In this document: one piece after another, positions 39,486-48,288 of the stretch
How the letters are laid out: every line of letters begins with the position of its first letter
Numbering within the stretch: the first letter of the stretch is position 1
Assembly (NCBI RefSeq): GCF_901542335.1
Contig: NZ_LR594036.1
Span: forward strand, 124,001 to 188,000
Direction of reading: 5' to 3'
DNA from: Streptococcus porcinus
GTDB taxonomy: Bacteria; Bacillota; Bacilli; Lactobacillales; Streptococcaceae
DNA: 64,000 nucleotides
Program-made: the position numbers and the translations under genes
The notes under the pieces: model-generated
The model's input: only the letters and a program-made list of their open reading frames with translations
Database searches by the model: none
What the model was told of the DNA's origin: nothing

Positions 39486-41426
39486 ATGAACAATAGACAA
39501 AAAGATTTAGCTATAACCCTATTGGAACAAAATAGTTTTATGAGTGCTGCTCAATTAGCAAAGACTCATCAGGTTTCTAGTAAGACTATCTATTCAGATT
39601 TAAAAGAGCTTCAAGACCTCTTTTTAACTAATGACCTCTTTTTAACTAAAGTTCCTAGACATGGGATTCTCGTAGAAGGTGAAGGTGCTCATAAGGCTAA
39701 ATTACTTGCAAGTTTAAGAAGTCAAAATGAATTAAGCATCAATTATAAGGATTATTCAGAACGCGAAGCACGTTACCTTTACAAACTAATTTTGGAGGCC
39801 GATAAACAGTCTGTTTTAGATTTAGCCCTATCCTTTTTCTTGAGTGAAACTTCTGTTAGACGGGACTTGGAAAAACTAGAACACTATTTACGAGAAAATA
39901 AGTTGCTTTTATCTAAGCAAATGGGCGATGTTCAGATTAAGGGGAGTGAGAAAGATATCCGTCATTTTTACCGTACTTATCTTATTTCGAACTATCAGTT
40001 AATGTCTCCTCAGGAAGATATTAAAAAGACTCTTTCTTCAATTTTTCCTGTAGAGCAGGTGACTGACATTTGTGACATGATTGCCAAATCTACGGCTTTG
40101 TATGCTTTCTCAATTCCTAGTCATTTGGAAATCTATCTCATTTTAGATCTTCTGATTGCAAGTAATCGGATTAGACGACAACACTGTTTAAAGGAAACAA
40201 GTATTGAGGAAGATTTGAAGTACCTTGAAGTCTACCCTTTAGCAAGTGACTTGTTGAGTCAGGCTTTGTCCATACCAGTTGAGAGGTTGCCAGATAAGGA
40301 TATTAAAGATATATGTCTAACCATTTTATCACTAGGTTATGTTACCATTCCGGATGATAAACATGAATTTCATATTTTAACTAAACACTTAATTCAGAAG
40401 GTTAGTGAACTGTCTGGTATTGATTTCCAAGCTGATCAGTACCTCTATGAAAAAATTGCAAACCATATGCGACCGATGATTTACCGCTTAAAAAATGGTA
40501 TTCGTTTAGAAAATCAGACCACTGAAGAAATTAAAAAGCGTTACTCGATACTCTTCAACATTGTATGGCTAGCCACTAAGACGGTGGCAGACAACTATCA
40601 AATAGCTTTTTTAGATTCGGAAATTGCTTTTTTGACAATTTATTTCCAAATTGCTGTCGAAAAAATTGAAAAGCCCTTATTAATTTATGTTATTTGTCCT
40701 CATGGATTAGCCACTTCTGAACTCATTATCAATGCACTAAAACGAGTGATTTCTCCCTATGACTATCTCAAAAAGATAGATTATACTCAAATCACAAGCC
40801 ATGAAGCCAAAAAAGCAGATATGATTATTAGTTCGGTGGAATTGAGTCATATTGAAGAACCTTACATACTAGTTAGTCCGGTTCTTAGTCAATTGGAGAT
40901 GGAAAAAATACGAGATGTCTATTACTCCATGGTCAATGGAAACAGGAAAACCCTTTCTGTTATCAATAATCATGATGTTGTGAATCAGTCACTTATCTCA
41001 GATTTAATAGGGCAGCGTATCTATTTACATCAAGATTGCCAATCACTGGAAGAATGTATTCAATATCTTGTGGAACACAACGATACTAACTATAATCATT
41101 CGTCAGCATACAGAAAGTCTATTATGCAACGAGAGTCTTTAGGAAGCACTAGTGTCTATACTGGAATTGCTCTGCCACATGCCAGTCCGGATACTGTTGA
41201 AGTATCACAATTAAGCCTTCTAACCCTAAAGAACCCGATTCAATGGGGGACTAATCAAGTTGGCGTAATTATGTTAATTGCTATTAAAGGTGGAGAAGAA
41301 GAGGTCTACAAGGATGCACTTATCCATATCTATTCGAAAATTGATAATCAGAATTTTATTAGAAGGTTGGCACAAGCTAGCACTAAGAATGACTTTATGC
41401 GTGTATTATTAGGAAAGGAACGTTAA
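39486..41426 (+). CDS. PRD-containing PTS operon activator (MtlR/BglG-like)
   Basis: 646-aa activator. N-terminal HTH domains (residues 1-130; AAQLAKTHQVSSKTIYSDLK and LSFFLSETSVRRDLEKLE) are followed by PRD regulatory domains (about 180-400), an EIIB-like segment (about 405-490; YVICPHGLATSELI) and a C-terminal EIIA-like domain (about 500-646; the phospho-His region GIALPHASPD). This layout is that of phosphorylation-controlled activators. It ends 3 nt before the EIIA gene, so it heads the operon it most likely controls. Confidence 0.88.
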   Translation: MNNRQKDLAITLLEQNSFMSAAQLAKTHQVSSKTIYSDLKELQDLFLTNDLFLTKVPRHGILVEGEGAHKAKLLASLRSQNELSINYKDYSEREARYLYKLILEADKQSVLDLALSFFLSETSVRRDLEKLEHYLRENKLLLSKQMGDVQIKGSEKDIRHFYRTYLISNYQLMSPQEDIKKTLSSIFPVEQVTDICDMIAKSTALYAFSIPSHLEIYLILDLLIASNRIRRQHCLKETSIEEDLKYLEVYPLASDLLSQALSIPVERLPDKDIKDICLTILSLGYVTIPDDKHEFHILTKHLIQKVSELSGIDFQADQYLYEKIANHMRPMIYRLKNGIRLENQTTEEIKKRYSILFNIVWLATKTVADNYQIAFLDSEIAFLTIYFQIAVEKIEKPLLIYVICPHGLATSELIINALKRVISPYDYLKKIDYTQITSHEAKKADMIISSVELSHIEEPYILVSPVLSQLEMEKIRDVYYSMVNGNRKTLSVINNHDVVNQSLISDLIGQRIYLHQDCQSLEECIQYLVEHNDTNYNHSSAYRKSIMQRESLGSTSVYTGIALPHASPDTVEVSQLSLLTLKNPIQWGTNQVGVIMLIAIKGGEEEVYKDALIHIYSKIDNQNFIRRLAQASTKNDFMRVLLGKER

Positions 41427-41429
41427 AGG

Positions 41430-41888
41430 ATGGATGAAAATTTAATATTTTTACAGGTTTCAGGTATAGAAACGGCAGAAGAAGCTTTGACATACCTGGG
41501 AACCCGTCTTCGAGAACAGCGATTTGTTAAAGATACATTTGTTTCGGCAATTATTGAGCGCGAAAATATTTTTCCGACGGGCTTGCAATTTGAAGACTAC
41601 GGAGTTGCTTTACCTCATACGGATGCCAAACATGTCACTCAAACGCAGGTAGCAGTAATGACCTTAGAAAAGCCAGTTACCTTTACTCAAATGGCAAGCA
41701 AAGATCAGGAAGTTGCTGTTCAGTTAATCGTCATGTTGGCAATCAAAGAGGCACATTCTCAGTTGGAAATGTTACAAACCTTGATGGGGGTGTTACAAGA
41801 TAGAGACTTAGTTCATGATATTTTAGCTTGTCGTGCTGACCAGCAAGATCAAGTATTAAAATTGTTATCATCACATAATATATTATAG
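41430..41888 (+). CDS. PTS EIIA (fructose/galactitol family)
   Basis: 152-aa EIIA of the fructose-mannitol/GatA superfamily; the active His is in GVALPHTDAKHV. AAAGG precedes the ATG. First transport gene of the operon. Confidence 0.9.
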   Translation: MDENLIFLQVSGIETAEEALTYLGTRLREQRFVKDTFVSAIIERENIFPTGLQFEDYGVALPHTDAKHVTQTQVAVMTLEKPVTFTQMASKDQEVAVQLIVMLAIKEAHSQLEMLQTLMGVLQDRDLVHDILACRADQQDQVLKLLSSHNIL

Positions 41889-41897
41889 GAGGCTATC

Positions 41898-43232
41898 ATG
41901 TTTGATATCTTACAAAAGTTTATTGATTTAGGCGCAATTGTCGTTCTCCCTATCTTAATCTTCATCTTCGGGCTTTTGCTAGGAACCCCAGCTCGCAAAG
42001 CTTTTAATGCGGGTGTTACAGTTGGGATTGGTTTTGTTGGTTTGAATTTAGTTGTTGAACTTTTATCAGGAAGCTTGGGTAAAGCTGCCCAAGCAATGGT
42101 GGAACGTTTTGGCTTACAATTAACAACGCTTGACGTTGGCTGGCCAGCAGCGGCAGCAATTTCTTACGGGACACTATTAGGAAGTTTAGCTATTCCGGTT
42201 GGAATAGCAGTCAATGTTTTACTCTTATTTATTGGCTGGACAAAAACCTTGATGGTTGATATGTGGAACTTTTGGCATGCGGCCTTTGTAGCATCTTTAG
42301 TGTATGCAGTGACTCATGATTTTGCTTTAGGTCTCTATGCTATGATTGCTTATCAGGTGATGATTTATCTGCTGGCAGATATTATTGCACCAGCAATTAA
42401 GAAATTTTATGGTTTTCCAAACATAACCTTCCCCCACGGAACTTCAGCACCAGGTTTTCTTGTGGCTATTCCTTTAAATTGGATTTTTGATCGTATCCCT
42501 GGTTTTAACAAAATTCAAGCTGACCCTGATACCATTCAAAAGAAATTTGGAATTTTTGGTGAAAGCACTGTTATGGGCTTAATTATTGGGCTAGTGATTG
42601 GTATATTAGCAGGTTATGACCTTCAAGGGATTTCTCAATTAGCGGTGAAAACTGCTGCTGTTATGCTCTTAATGCCTCGTATGGTCTCCATTTTAATGGA
42701 AGGCTTGTCACCTATTTCAGAAGCGGCCAATAGTTTTGTACAAAAACGTTTCCCTGGTCGGGAAGTCAACATCGGGATGGACTCAGCTTTATCAGTAGGT
42801 CATCCAGCTGTTCTTTCAAGTTCGTTAATTCTTGTTCCTATTACAATTTTACTCGCTGTTATTCTACCTGGTAACAAAACGTTACCATTTGGGGATTTAG
42901 CTACTATTCCATTTGTTGTTTGTTTAATGGCAGCTGTTTTTAGAGGCAATATCATCCGAACTGTTATTGGTGGTTCATTGTATATGATTTCTATTTTGTA
43001 TATTACATCTTGGGCAGCGCCTCTTGTAACAGCTTCTGCAAAAGCTGCTAAGTTTAATCTTGATGGGCATTCTAGCATTACAGCTATGGCAGAGGGAGGA
43101 CTTTGGCCGACAGGACTCTTCATTTTTGCGGCCAATCATTTACCATGGCTAATTATTAGTCTTATCTTAATAGCTTCCTTAGCAGGATTGTTTTACGTCA
43201 ATAAAGTTACTAAAGAGACAAAAGAGGTTTAA
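41898..43232 (+). CDS. PTS EIIC, galactitol family (GatC-like)
   Basis: 444-aa permease with about 9-11 helices. Recognised as GatC type by LLLGTPARKAFNAGVTVGIG at the start and GREVNIGMDSALSVGHPAV late in the chain. The sugar cannot be read from the sequence; the family includes galactitol and pentitol or tetritol permeases. AGGAGG precedes the ATG. Confidence 0.9.
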   Translation: MFDILQKFIDLGAIVVLPILIFIFGLLLGTPARKAFNAGVTVGIGFVGLNLVVELLSGSLGKAAQAMVERFGLQLTTLDVGWPAAAAISYGTLLGSLAIPVGIAVNVLLLFIGWTKTLMVDMWNFWHAAFVASLVYAVTHDFALGLYAMIAYQVMIYLLADIIAPAIKKFYGFPNITFPHGTSAPGFLVAIPLNWIFDRIPGFNKIQADPDTIQKKFGIFGESTVMGLIIGLVIGILAGYDLQGISQLAVKTAAVMLLMPRMVSILMEGLSPISEAANSFVQKRFPGREVNIGMDSALSVGHPAVLSSSLILVPITILLAVILPGNKTLPFGDLATIPFVVCLMAAVFRGNIIRTVIGGSLYMISILYITSWAAPLVTASAKAAKFNLDGHSSITAMAEGGLWPTGLFIFAANHLPWLIISLILIASLAGLFYVNKVTKETKEV

Positions 43233-43234
43233 TT

Positions 43235-43519
43235 ATGAAAAAATTATTAGTTATGTGTGGTTCTGGTATTGCGACATCAACAGTTGTTATGGGAAAGGTC
43301 AAAACCTGGCTAGAAGAAAATGGTTATGACAAAGATGTTAAGCTTTATCAATCAAAAATTGCGGAAGAAGTTAATCATATTGATGATTATGATATTGTTA
43401 TTTCAACAACGGTTGTTCCAGAGAGTGTTCAGGATAAGGTAATTATGGGATTGCCTTTGTTAACTGGTATTGGTGCAGATGCTCTATGGGAAGAGGTTAA
43501 AAAAGAAATCGAGGCATAA
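43235..43519 (+). CDS. PTS EIIB, galactitol family (GatB-like)
   Basis: 94-aa EIIB with the phosphorylated Cys in LLVMCGSGIATSTVVMGKV. The gap to EIIC is 2 nt and to the aldolase 1 nt. Confidence 0.92.
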   Translation: MKKLLVMCGSGIATSTVVMGKVKTWLEENGYDKDVKLYQSKIAEEVNHIDDYDIVISTTVVPESVQDKVIMGLPLLTGIGADALWEEVKKEIEA

Positions 43520-43520
43520 G

Positions 43521-44381
43521 ATGAAAGTAAGTATGTCAGCTCTCTTAAAAGAGGCGCAAAAGCAAGATTTTGCGGTTCCAGCCATGAACTTCATTGACTT
43601 TTCAAGTGCAAAAGCTTATTCAGAAGCTAGTCAAGAAAAGGGACTGCCTCTTATCTTAGCCTTTGCTCAGACTCACAATGATTGGCTGGCTTTAGAGGAT
43701 GCGGCCATGATAGGGCGTTATATCCAAGAAAAAGCCAGTACGCCCATAGTTTTACATTTAGATCACGGTCAGGATTTGGCCTTTATTAAAAGAGCCATTA
43801 AGTTAGGATTTAATTCCGTGATGATTGATGCTTCCTTAGAAACCTTTGATGATAATGTCAGACTAACAAGAGAAGTAGTTGATTATGCTCATGCTAGGGG
43901 TGTTGATGTTGAAGCCGAAATAGGTTTTGTAGGAGCTAATGAAAATTTGGAAAACCATCAGGTTATAGAGTCCATATATACAAGTTTAGAGGACGCGCAA
44001 GCATTCTATCAAAAGACAAACGTTGACAGTTTAGCTATCTCTATTGGTACCGCTCATGGCATCTATAATGGAACCCCTAAAATTAATTTTGAAAGGTTAG
44101 CACAAATTTCTAGTCAGCTTCCTATTCCTCTCGTTTTACATGGAGGCTCCTCTTCAGGTGATGCTAACTTGAAGAGATGTGCGCGTGAAGGCATTGCCAA
44201 AATAAATATTTTTTCCGATGTTATTACTGCGGCATTTTCCTATCAACAAAAGCATCAAGTTAAAGACTATCCAAGCCTAAAACAAGGAATGCAAAGGGCA
44301 ATGAAAGAAGTCCTACTCCGTTATTATGACGTTTTTGAAACTAAGGAGGTTTTGAGCGATGAAAGCAAGTGTCAATCCTAA
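43521..44381 (+). CDS. Class II (Zn) aldolase, fructose/tagatose-bisphosphate type
   Basis: 286-aa aldolase. Zn ligands and the active site are seen in LHLDHGQDL, MIDASLETFDDNV, VEAEIGFVG, GTAHGIYNG and LHGGSSSGD. The start is ATG 43521 after GAGG; the longer frame overlaps the EIIB gene. It probably cleaves a phosphorylated ketose derived from the PTS sugar. No phosphofructokinase or polyol dehydrogenase lies in the operon, which is unusual for a galactitol pathway. Confidence 0.88.
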   Translation: MKVSMSALLKEAQKQDFAVPAMNFIDFSSAKAYSEASQEKGLPLILAFAQTHNDWLALEDAAMIGRYIQEKASTPIVLHLDHGQDLAFIKRAIKLGFNSVMIDASLETFDDNVRLTREVVDYAHARGVDVEAEIGFVGANENLENHQVIESIYTSLEDAQAFYQKTNVDSLAISIGTAHGIYNGTPKINFERLAQISSQLPIPLVLHGGSSSGDANLKRCAREGIAKINIFSDVITAAFSYQQKHQVKDYPSLKQGMQRAMKEVLLRYYDVFETKEVLSDESKCQS

Positions 44382-45045
44382 TTTTTTCGTCTTTAATCCC
44401 AAATCTTATCTTTATGGACAGGAACTTTTGGACCTCGCATTAATGGCAGATCAATTAGCAGATCAAGATGTCAGCATTTTTGTAACAGCACCATATACGG
44501 ATTTAGGCCAATTGGCTGAGCATACAGAGCATATCATTGTCACAGCTCAGCATTTAGATGGCATCTCTCCAGGAAGAGGTATGGGAGCTGTTTTGCCAGA
44601 CGCCTTAGTAGAGGTTGGTGTCAAAGCTGTTTTCTTAAATCATGCGGAACATCCTATGACTTTGAGTCAACTTATCAGAGCCTTAACTATTTGCCAAGAA
44701 AAGGAGATTGTTTCCATTGTTTGTGCAGACTCTGTTGAAGAAGCTCGCGCAATAGCAGTCTTAAAACCAGATATTATCTTGTGTGAGCCAACAGAACTCA
44801 TTGGAACAGGAAAAACAAGTGGGAACGACTATATTGAAGAAACAAATAAAGCTATTAAGGAGCTTCATCCGGAATGTTTGGTTATGCAGGCGGCAGGTAT
44901 CAGTAGTGCTGGAGATGTTTACCAAACCATATTAGCAGGCGCGGACGGGACAGGTTGTACGAGTGGGATTGTTAAAGCTGAAAATCCAAAACAGATGCTA
45001 ATCGATATGGTTAAAGCTGTCAAATCAGCAATTCAAGAAAGGTAG
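44359..45045 (+). CDS. Archaeal-type triose-phosphate isomerase paralogue
   Basis: 228-aa TIM-barrel isomerase, shorter than housekeeping bacterial TpiA (about 250 aa). Catalytic residues are kept: Asn-Pro-Lys in FVFNPKSYLYG, His in FLNHAEHPM and Glu in LCEPTELIGTG; the last motif is the archaeal form. It may act on triose phosphates or on a tetrulose phosphate, as TIM paralogues do in erythritol pathways. AAGGAGG precedes the ATG. It overlaps the aldolase by 23 nt. Confidence 0.85.
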   Translation: MKASVNPNFFVFNPKSYLYGQELLDLALMADQLADQDVSIFVTAPYTDLGQLAEHTEHIIVTAQHLDGISPGRGMGAVLPDALVEVGVKAVFLNHAEHPMTLSQLIRALTICQEKEIVSIVCADSVEEARAIAVLKPDIILCEPTELIGTGKTSGNDYIEETNKAIKELHPECLVMQAAGISSAGDVYQTILAGADGTGCTSGIVKAENPKQMLIDMVKAVKSAIQER

Positions 45046-45052
45046 GCGAAAA

Positions 45053-45574
45053 ATGACGGTTTATCAATCTCAATTTAGTCTTAATACTCATGCACAGCGA
45101 GATTCTTATTTTGATGTGACCTCTCAAGTGAGAGAGGCTCTAGCGGAAAGCCATATTCAAAATGGGATGGTCTATGTGACGACACCACATACAACTTGCG
45201 CGATTTTCTTTGAGGAATGGACACATGATAGTGATATGAATGGAGATGATTTTCTTAATTTAGACTTATCACAAGCCTTGGAGAGGATTTTCCCTCCTCA
45301 CACTTCTTCAGAAACCTATCACTATCCTGGAGAAGCCCATTATCGCGCTGTTGAATCTTGGCCCAATCCGGAACAATGGTTACCAGGGGGAGATCGTAGA
45401 GCATTATGGAATGCTGATGCCCATCTTAAAGCTAGCCTGATTGGAGCAAGTGAGATGGTTCCGGTAAAGCAAAATAGCTTAGCTATTGGTAAAACGGGAT
45501 ATATTTATTTTGTTGATTTTGACCGAACACGTGAAAGAGAGCGGCGTGTTCAGGTAACCATCATTGGTGATTAA
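45053..45574 (+). CDS. yjbQ: YjbQ/UPF0047 family protein
   Basis: 173-aa protein of the YjbQ family, which has weak thiamine-phosphate synthase activity in some members; the physiological role is unclear. Motifs are YVTTPHTTCAIFFEEW and the closing GYIYFVDFDRTRERRVQV-like tail. It is longer than the usual 130-140 aa because of an insert in the middle, near LERIFPPHTSSETYHYP and WPNPEQWLPGGDRR. Last gene of the operon. Confidence 0.85.
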   Translation: MTVYQSQFSLNTHAQRDSYFDVTSQVREALAESHIQNGMVYVTTPHTTCAIFFEEWTHDSDMNGDDFLNLDLSQALERIFPPHTSSETYHYPGEAHYRAVESWPNPEQWLPGGDRRALWNADAHLKASLIGASEMVPVKQNSLAIGKTGYIYFVDFDRTRERERRVQVTIIGD

Positions 45575-45604
45575 AAAGTAGATTGGTCTTCCATCTACTT
45601 TTTC
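45573..45604. terminator. Terminator of the galactitol-type PTS operon
   Basis: AAAAAGTAGAT / ATCTACTTTTT, 11-bp stem. Confidence 0.9.
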
Positions 45605-45641
45605 TTTGTGTTATGATATGAAAAAGCAATTGGAGGTCACT

Positions 45642-46664
45642 ATGATTAAAACAGTTGGAATTGTTAGCCTTTCAAGTGGTATTCTAGGGGAAAAATTAGT
45701 TAAGCATGAGTTGGACCTTGGCCTTAAACGTCTTAAAGATTATGGCTTAGAAGTTAAGTTCTTGCCTAATGCTCTAAAAGGATTGGATTATCTTAAGAAA
45801 CACCCCGAAGTGCGTGCAGACGATTTTATCCAAGCTTTTAAGGATGACGACATTGATCTGATTCTTTGTGCTATTGGTGGAGATGATACTTACCGTCTCT
45901 TGCCTTATTTGTTTGCTAATAAGGAATTAGAGCAGGTGGTAAAACAAAAAGTATTTTTAGGTTTTTCTGATACGACAATCAATCACCTCATGCTTTATAA
46001 AGTTGGTATTAAAACTTTTTATGGACAATCCTTTCTTGCAGATATTTGTGAACTAGACAAGAAAATGTTACCTTATACAGAGCATTATTTTAGCGAGCTT
46101 TTGCAAACAGGAAGGATTTCAGAGATCCGACCAAGCCATATATGGTATGAGGAAAGACAGGATTTTAGTGACAATGCCCTAGGCACGCACCGAATTGCTC
46201 ACACGAATTCAGGATTTGAATTACTTAAAGGTAAGTCAAAATTTTCTGGTAAAATATTAGGAGGTTGCTTAGAATCTCTTTATGATATCTTTGACAACAG
46301 CCGCTATGAGGATAGTGCAGAGCTGTGCAAAAGGTATCAGCTCTTTCCTTCTCTAGAAGAGTGGCGGGGAAAAATTCTCTTTCTAGAAACTAGTGAAGAA
46401 AAACCTAGCCCTAAACAACATCGTCAAATGTTAGAAAAACTAAAAGAGACAGGAATCTTCAGTGTTATCAATGGCTTATTGGTCGGTAAGCCTCAAGATG
46501 AACCTCACTATGAAGCCTATAAAGAAAATCTCTTAGAAATTATTGATATAGATATTCCAATAGTCTACAATCTCAATATAGGACACGCAACCCCACGTGC
46601 TATTCTGCCGTTTGGTTGTATAGCTGATGTTAATGTAGAAGAGCAAGTTATCACATTTAGATAG
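45642..46664 (+). CDS. S66-family LD-carboxypeptidase / MccF-like
   Basis: 340-aa serine peptidase. The nucleophile is in VFLGFSDTTINHL, with the Glu region ILFLETSEE and the His in NIGHATPRAI. Family members trim tetrapeptides from murein (LdcA) or inactivate microcin C (MccF); the length and lack of a signal peptide fit the MccF-like cytosolic group. The start is ATG 45642 after GGAGG. Confidence 0.85.
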   Translation: MIKTVGIVSLSSGILGEKLVKHELDLGLKRLKDYGLEVKFLPNALKGLDYLKKHPEVRADDFIQAFKDDDIDLILCAIGGDDTYRLLPYLFANKELEQVVKQKVFLGFSDTTINHLMLYKVGIKTFYGQSFLADICELDKKMLPYTEHYFSELLQTGRISEIRPSHIWYEERQDFSDNALGTHRIAHTNSGFELLKGKSKFSGKILGGCLESLYDIFDNSRYEDSAELCKRYQLFPSLEEWRGKILFLETSEEKPSPKQHRQMLEKLKETGIFSVINGLLVGKPQDEPHYEAYKENLLEIIDIDIPIVYNLNIGHATPRAILPFGCIADVNVEEQVITFR

Positions 46665-46666
46665 TT

Positions 46667-46689
46667 AAAAAGCCCTGAGGGCTTTTTTT
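46667..46689. terminator. Terminator after the S66 peptidase
   Basis: AAAAAGCCC / GGGCTTTTTT with loop TGA. It also ends in the anti-sigma stop region. Confidence 0.9.
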
Positions 46690-47638
46690 AGTTGGTGTCT
46701 AATTTATAATACTCTTGATTTTTGATGCTAGCACCAATGCTTGAAGCATATATCCACTTTTGTTCCTTGAGAGCTTTAAAATCTTCTGACTTTCCTGTTA
46801 GAATCATGCCAGAAAAAGTGAGTTGGTCGCTACTTTTAACCTTTTTGGATTTTTTTAGATATTTTTTCAAGTCCGAATAGATATCAACCCGGCCAATAGA
46901 GATTCTAGATCCATTTTGATAAACTTTCTTCATATTTTGAAGAAAAAGGTGGGGTGTTTCTAAATTTTCAGGATTGGTCCCAAATTGGTAAGCAGTGGAC
47001 CATTGCGAAGTGTCTAGTTTGGTGTAAGTTCCAATCCAATACCAATTTTGTTTAATTGTCTTAGGAACTTTCTTTTTAATTTCTTGATAGGTATATGGCC
47101 TGTCAAAGGTTATGGCTACTTCAATGAGCCGATTGTCTATTTTACTAACTTGCTTAAGATCTTGACTGGGATTTGTTTTGATATCACTTTTAGTAAAGCG
47201 AACATGTGTATTGTAAAATTGTGGAATTTTTTGTCGTGTTCCTCGGTCATAGAGACCAGTTTTTGATGAGAAAGCGTCTCCTGGCGCAGAGTCATAGGTC
47301 CCGGTTAAATTGTAATAAGCTTCATAAGGAGAGTAAGGGACTGGTATGCCAGCTAAATCTTTAAAGCGATCAGCATGAATTTTACCAGTGAATTGACCAC
47401 TTGGAAAATAGTAAAGACTATCGTAAGAAATATTTGGATAGGCGATTTGGGCTAATTGTTCATAGTTTTCATAAATTTTTTGCCCATTCTTAGCCGTCAA
47501 ACTGCTCAGACCTTTAAAAGATAGGGCTAAGGCAAGTAGGCAAGCTAAGAGACTGAAAAGACTTGTTTTTAGGAAAGTTGTTCTTCGACGTTTTTGAGCT
47601 AGCTTAGCTAAAGGGTCATTTGTTTTTAAGGTGGTCAT
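46688..47638 (-). CDS. Membrane anti-sigma factor (Sigma_reg type)
   Basis: 316-aa protein. A short cytosolic N-terminus (about 25 residues) is followed by one membrane helix (about 26-46) and a large extracellular part matching the sigma-factor-regulator N- and C-terminal domains (the GTYDSAPGD and WYWIGTYTKLDTSQW regions). It overlaps the ECF sigma gene by 23 nt. It presumably holds the sigma factor inactive until an envelope signal. Confidence 0.8.
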   Translation of the reverse strand: MTTLKTNDPLAKLAQKRRRTTFLKTSLFSLLACLLALALSFKGLSSLTAKNGQKIYENYEQLAQIAYPNISYDSLYYFPSGQFTGKIHADRFKDLAGIPVPYSPYEAYYNLTGTYDSAPGDAFSSKTGLYDRGTRQKIPQFYNTHVRFTKSDIKTNPSQDLKQVSKIDNRLIEVAITFDRPYTYQEIKKKVPKTIKQNWYWIGTYTKLDTSQWSTAYQFGTNPENLETPHLFLQNMKKVYQNGSRISIGRVDIYSDLKKYLKKSKKVKSSDQLTFSGMILTGKSEDFKALKEQKWIYASSIGASIKNQEYYKLDTN

Positions 47639-48092
47639 TTGGATATCCTTTCATTTGTAATTGTTTTTTGAGAAGATGTCGTGTCCGCATCAATCGGATT
47701 TTAATATTGCTTTGGGAATAACCTGTAATGGTCGCTATTTCTTTAACTGAAAATCCCTGAAAATAGTAGAGGTCTAAAAGTAGTCGTGATTTTTGGTTGA
47801 GTTGACTGATAGCGTCATACAAGTCATCATAATCTTCCAAGTCGTAGAGGGTGACTGCTTGTTGGGAAAAGAAGTCTCTTTTAAGCAAATCATAGTAGCG
47901 TTTATCGCGCCGATAAAGATCAATGTAGCGACGTATGGCTGTGCGGTACATCCAAGCTCGGATTTTCTCCAAAGGTATAGAATAATTACATTCAAGCATT
48001 TGAAGGAAAACATCTTGGGTAACATCTTGAGCACGGTGGGGTGAAATCCCAGAATTGACCAAATAGGTGATAATTTCTTGAGCATAATCCAT
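47616..48092 (-). CDS. ECF-type RNA polymerase sigma factor
   Basis: 158 aa from ATG 48092. Sigma-2 region: AQDVTQDVFLQMLECN and RAWMYRTAIRRYIDLYRR. Sigma-4 region: LLDLYYFQGFSVKEIATITG, then YSQSNIKIRLMRTRHLL. ATG 48092 lacks a ribosome site, whereas AAGGAGG (48131-48137, minus strand) is spaced 8 nt from an in-frame ATT at 48122. Starting there adds IELDAYEKEL and looks more like a natural N-terminus. The conservative start is given here. Confidence 0.88.
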   Translation of the reverse strand: MDYAQEIITYLVNSGISPHRAQDVTQDVFLQMLECNYSIPLEKIRAWMYRTAIRRYIDLYRRDKRYYDLLKRDFFSQQAVTLYDLEDYDDLYDAISQLNQKSRLLLDLYYFQGFSVKEIATITGYSQSNIKIRLMRTRHLLKKQLQMKGYPNDHLKNK

Positions 48093-48288
48093 TAGCTCTT
48101 TCTCATAAGCATCTAATTCAATAACAATATCCTCCTTACATCACCTTTTTTCTATTCACTAGTATAACGAATGAAAGTAATGGATGGTTACATTTTATCA
48201 AAACTATTTTAAAAGGGGCTTTAATAGCATTGTCATTCTTATGTTATTAATTTATAATGAAAACAAATTTGGAATTAAGGAGACGAAC

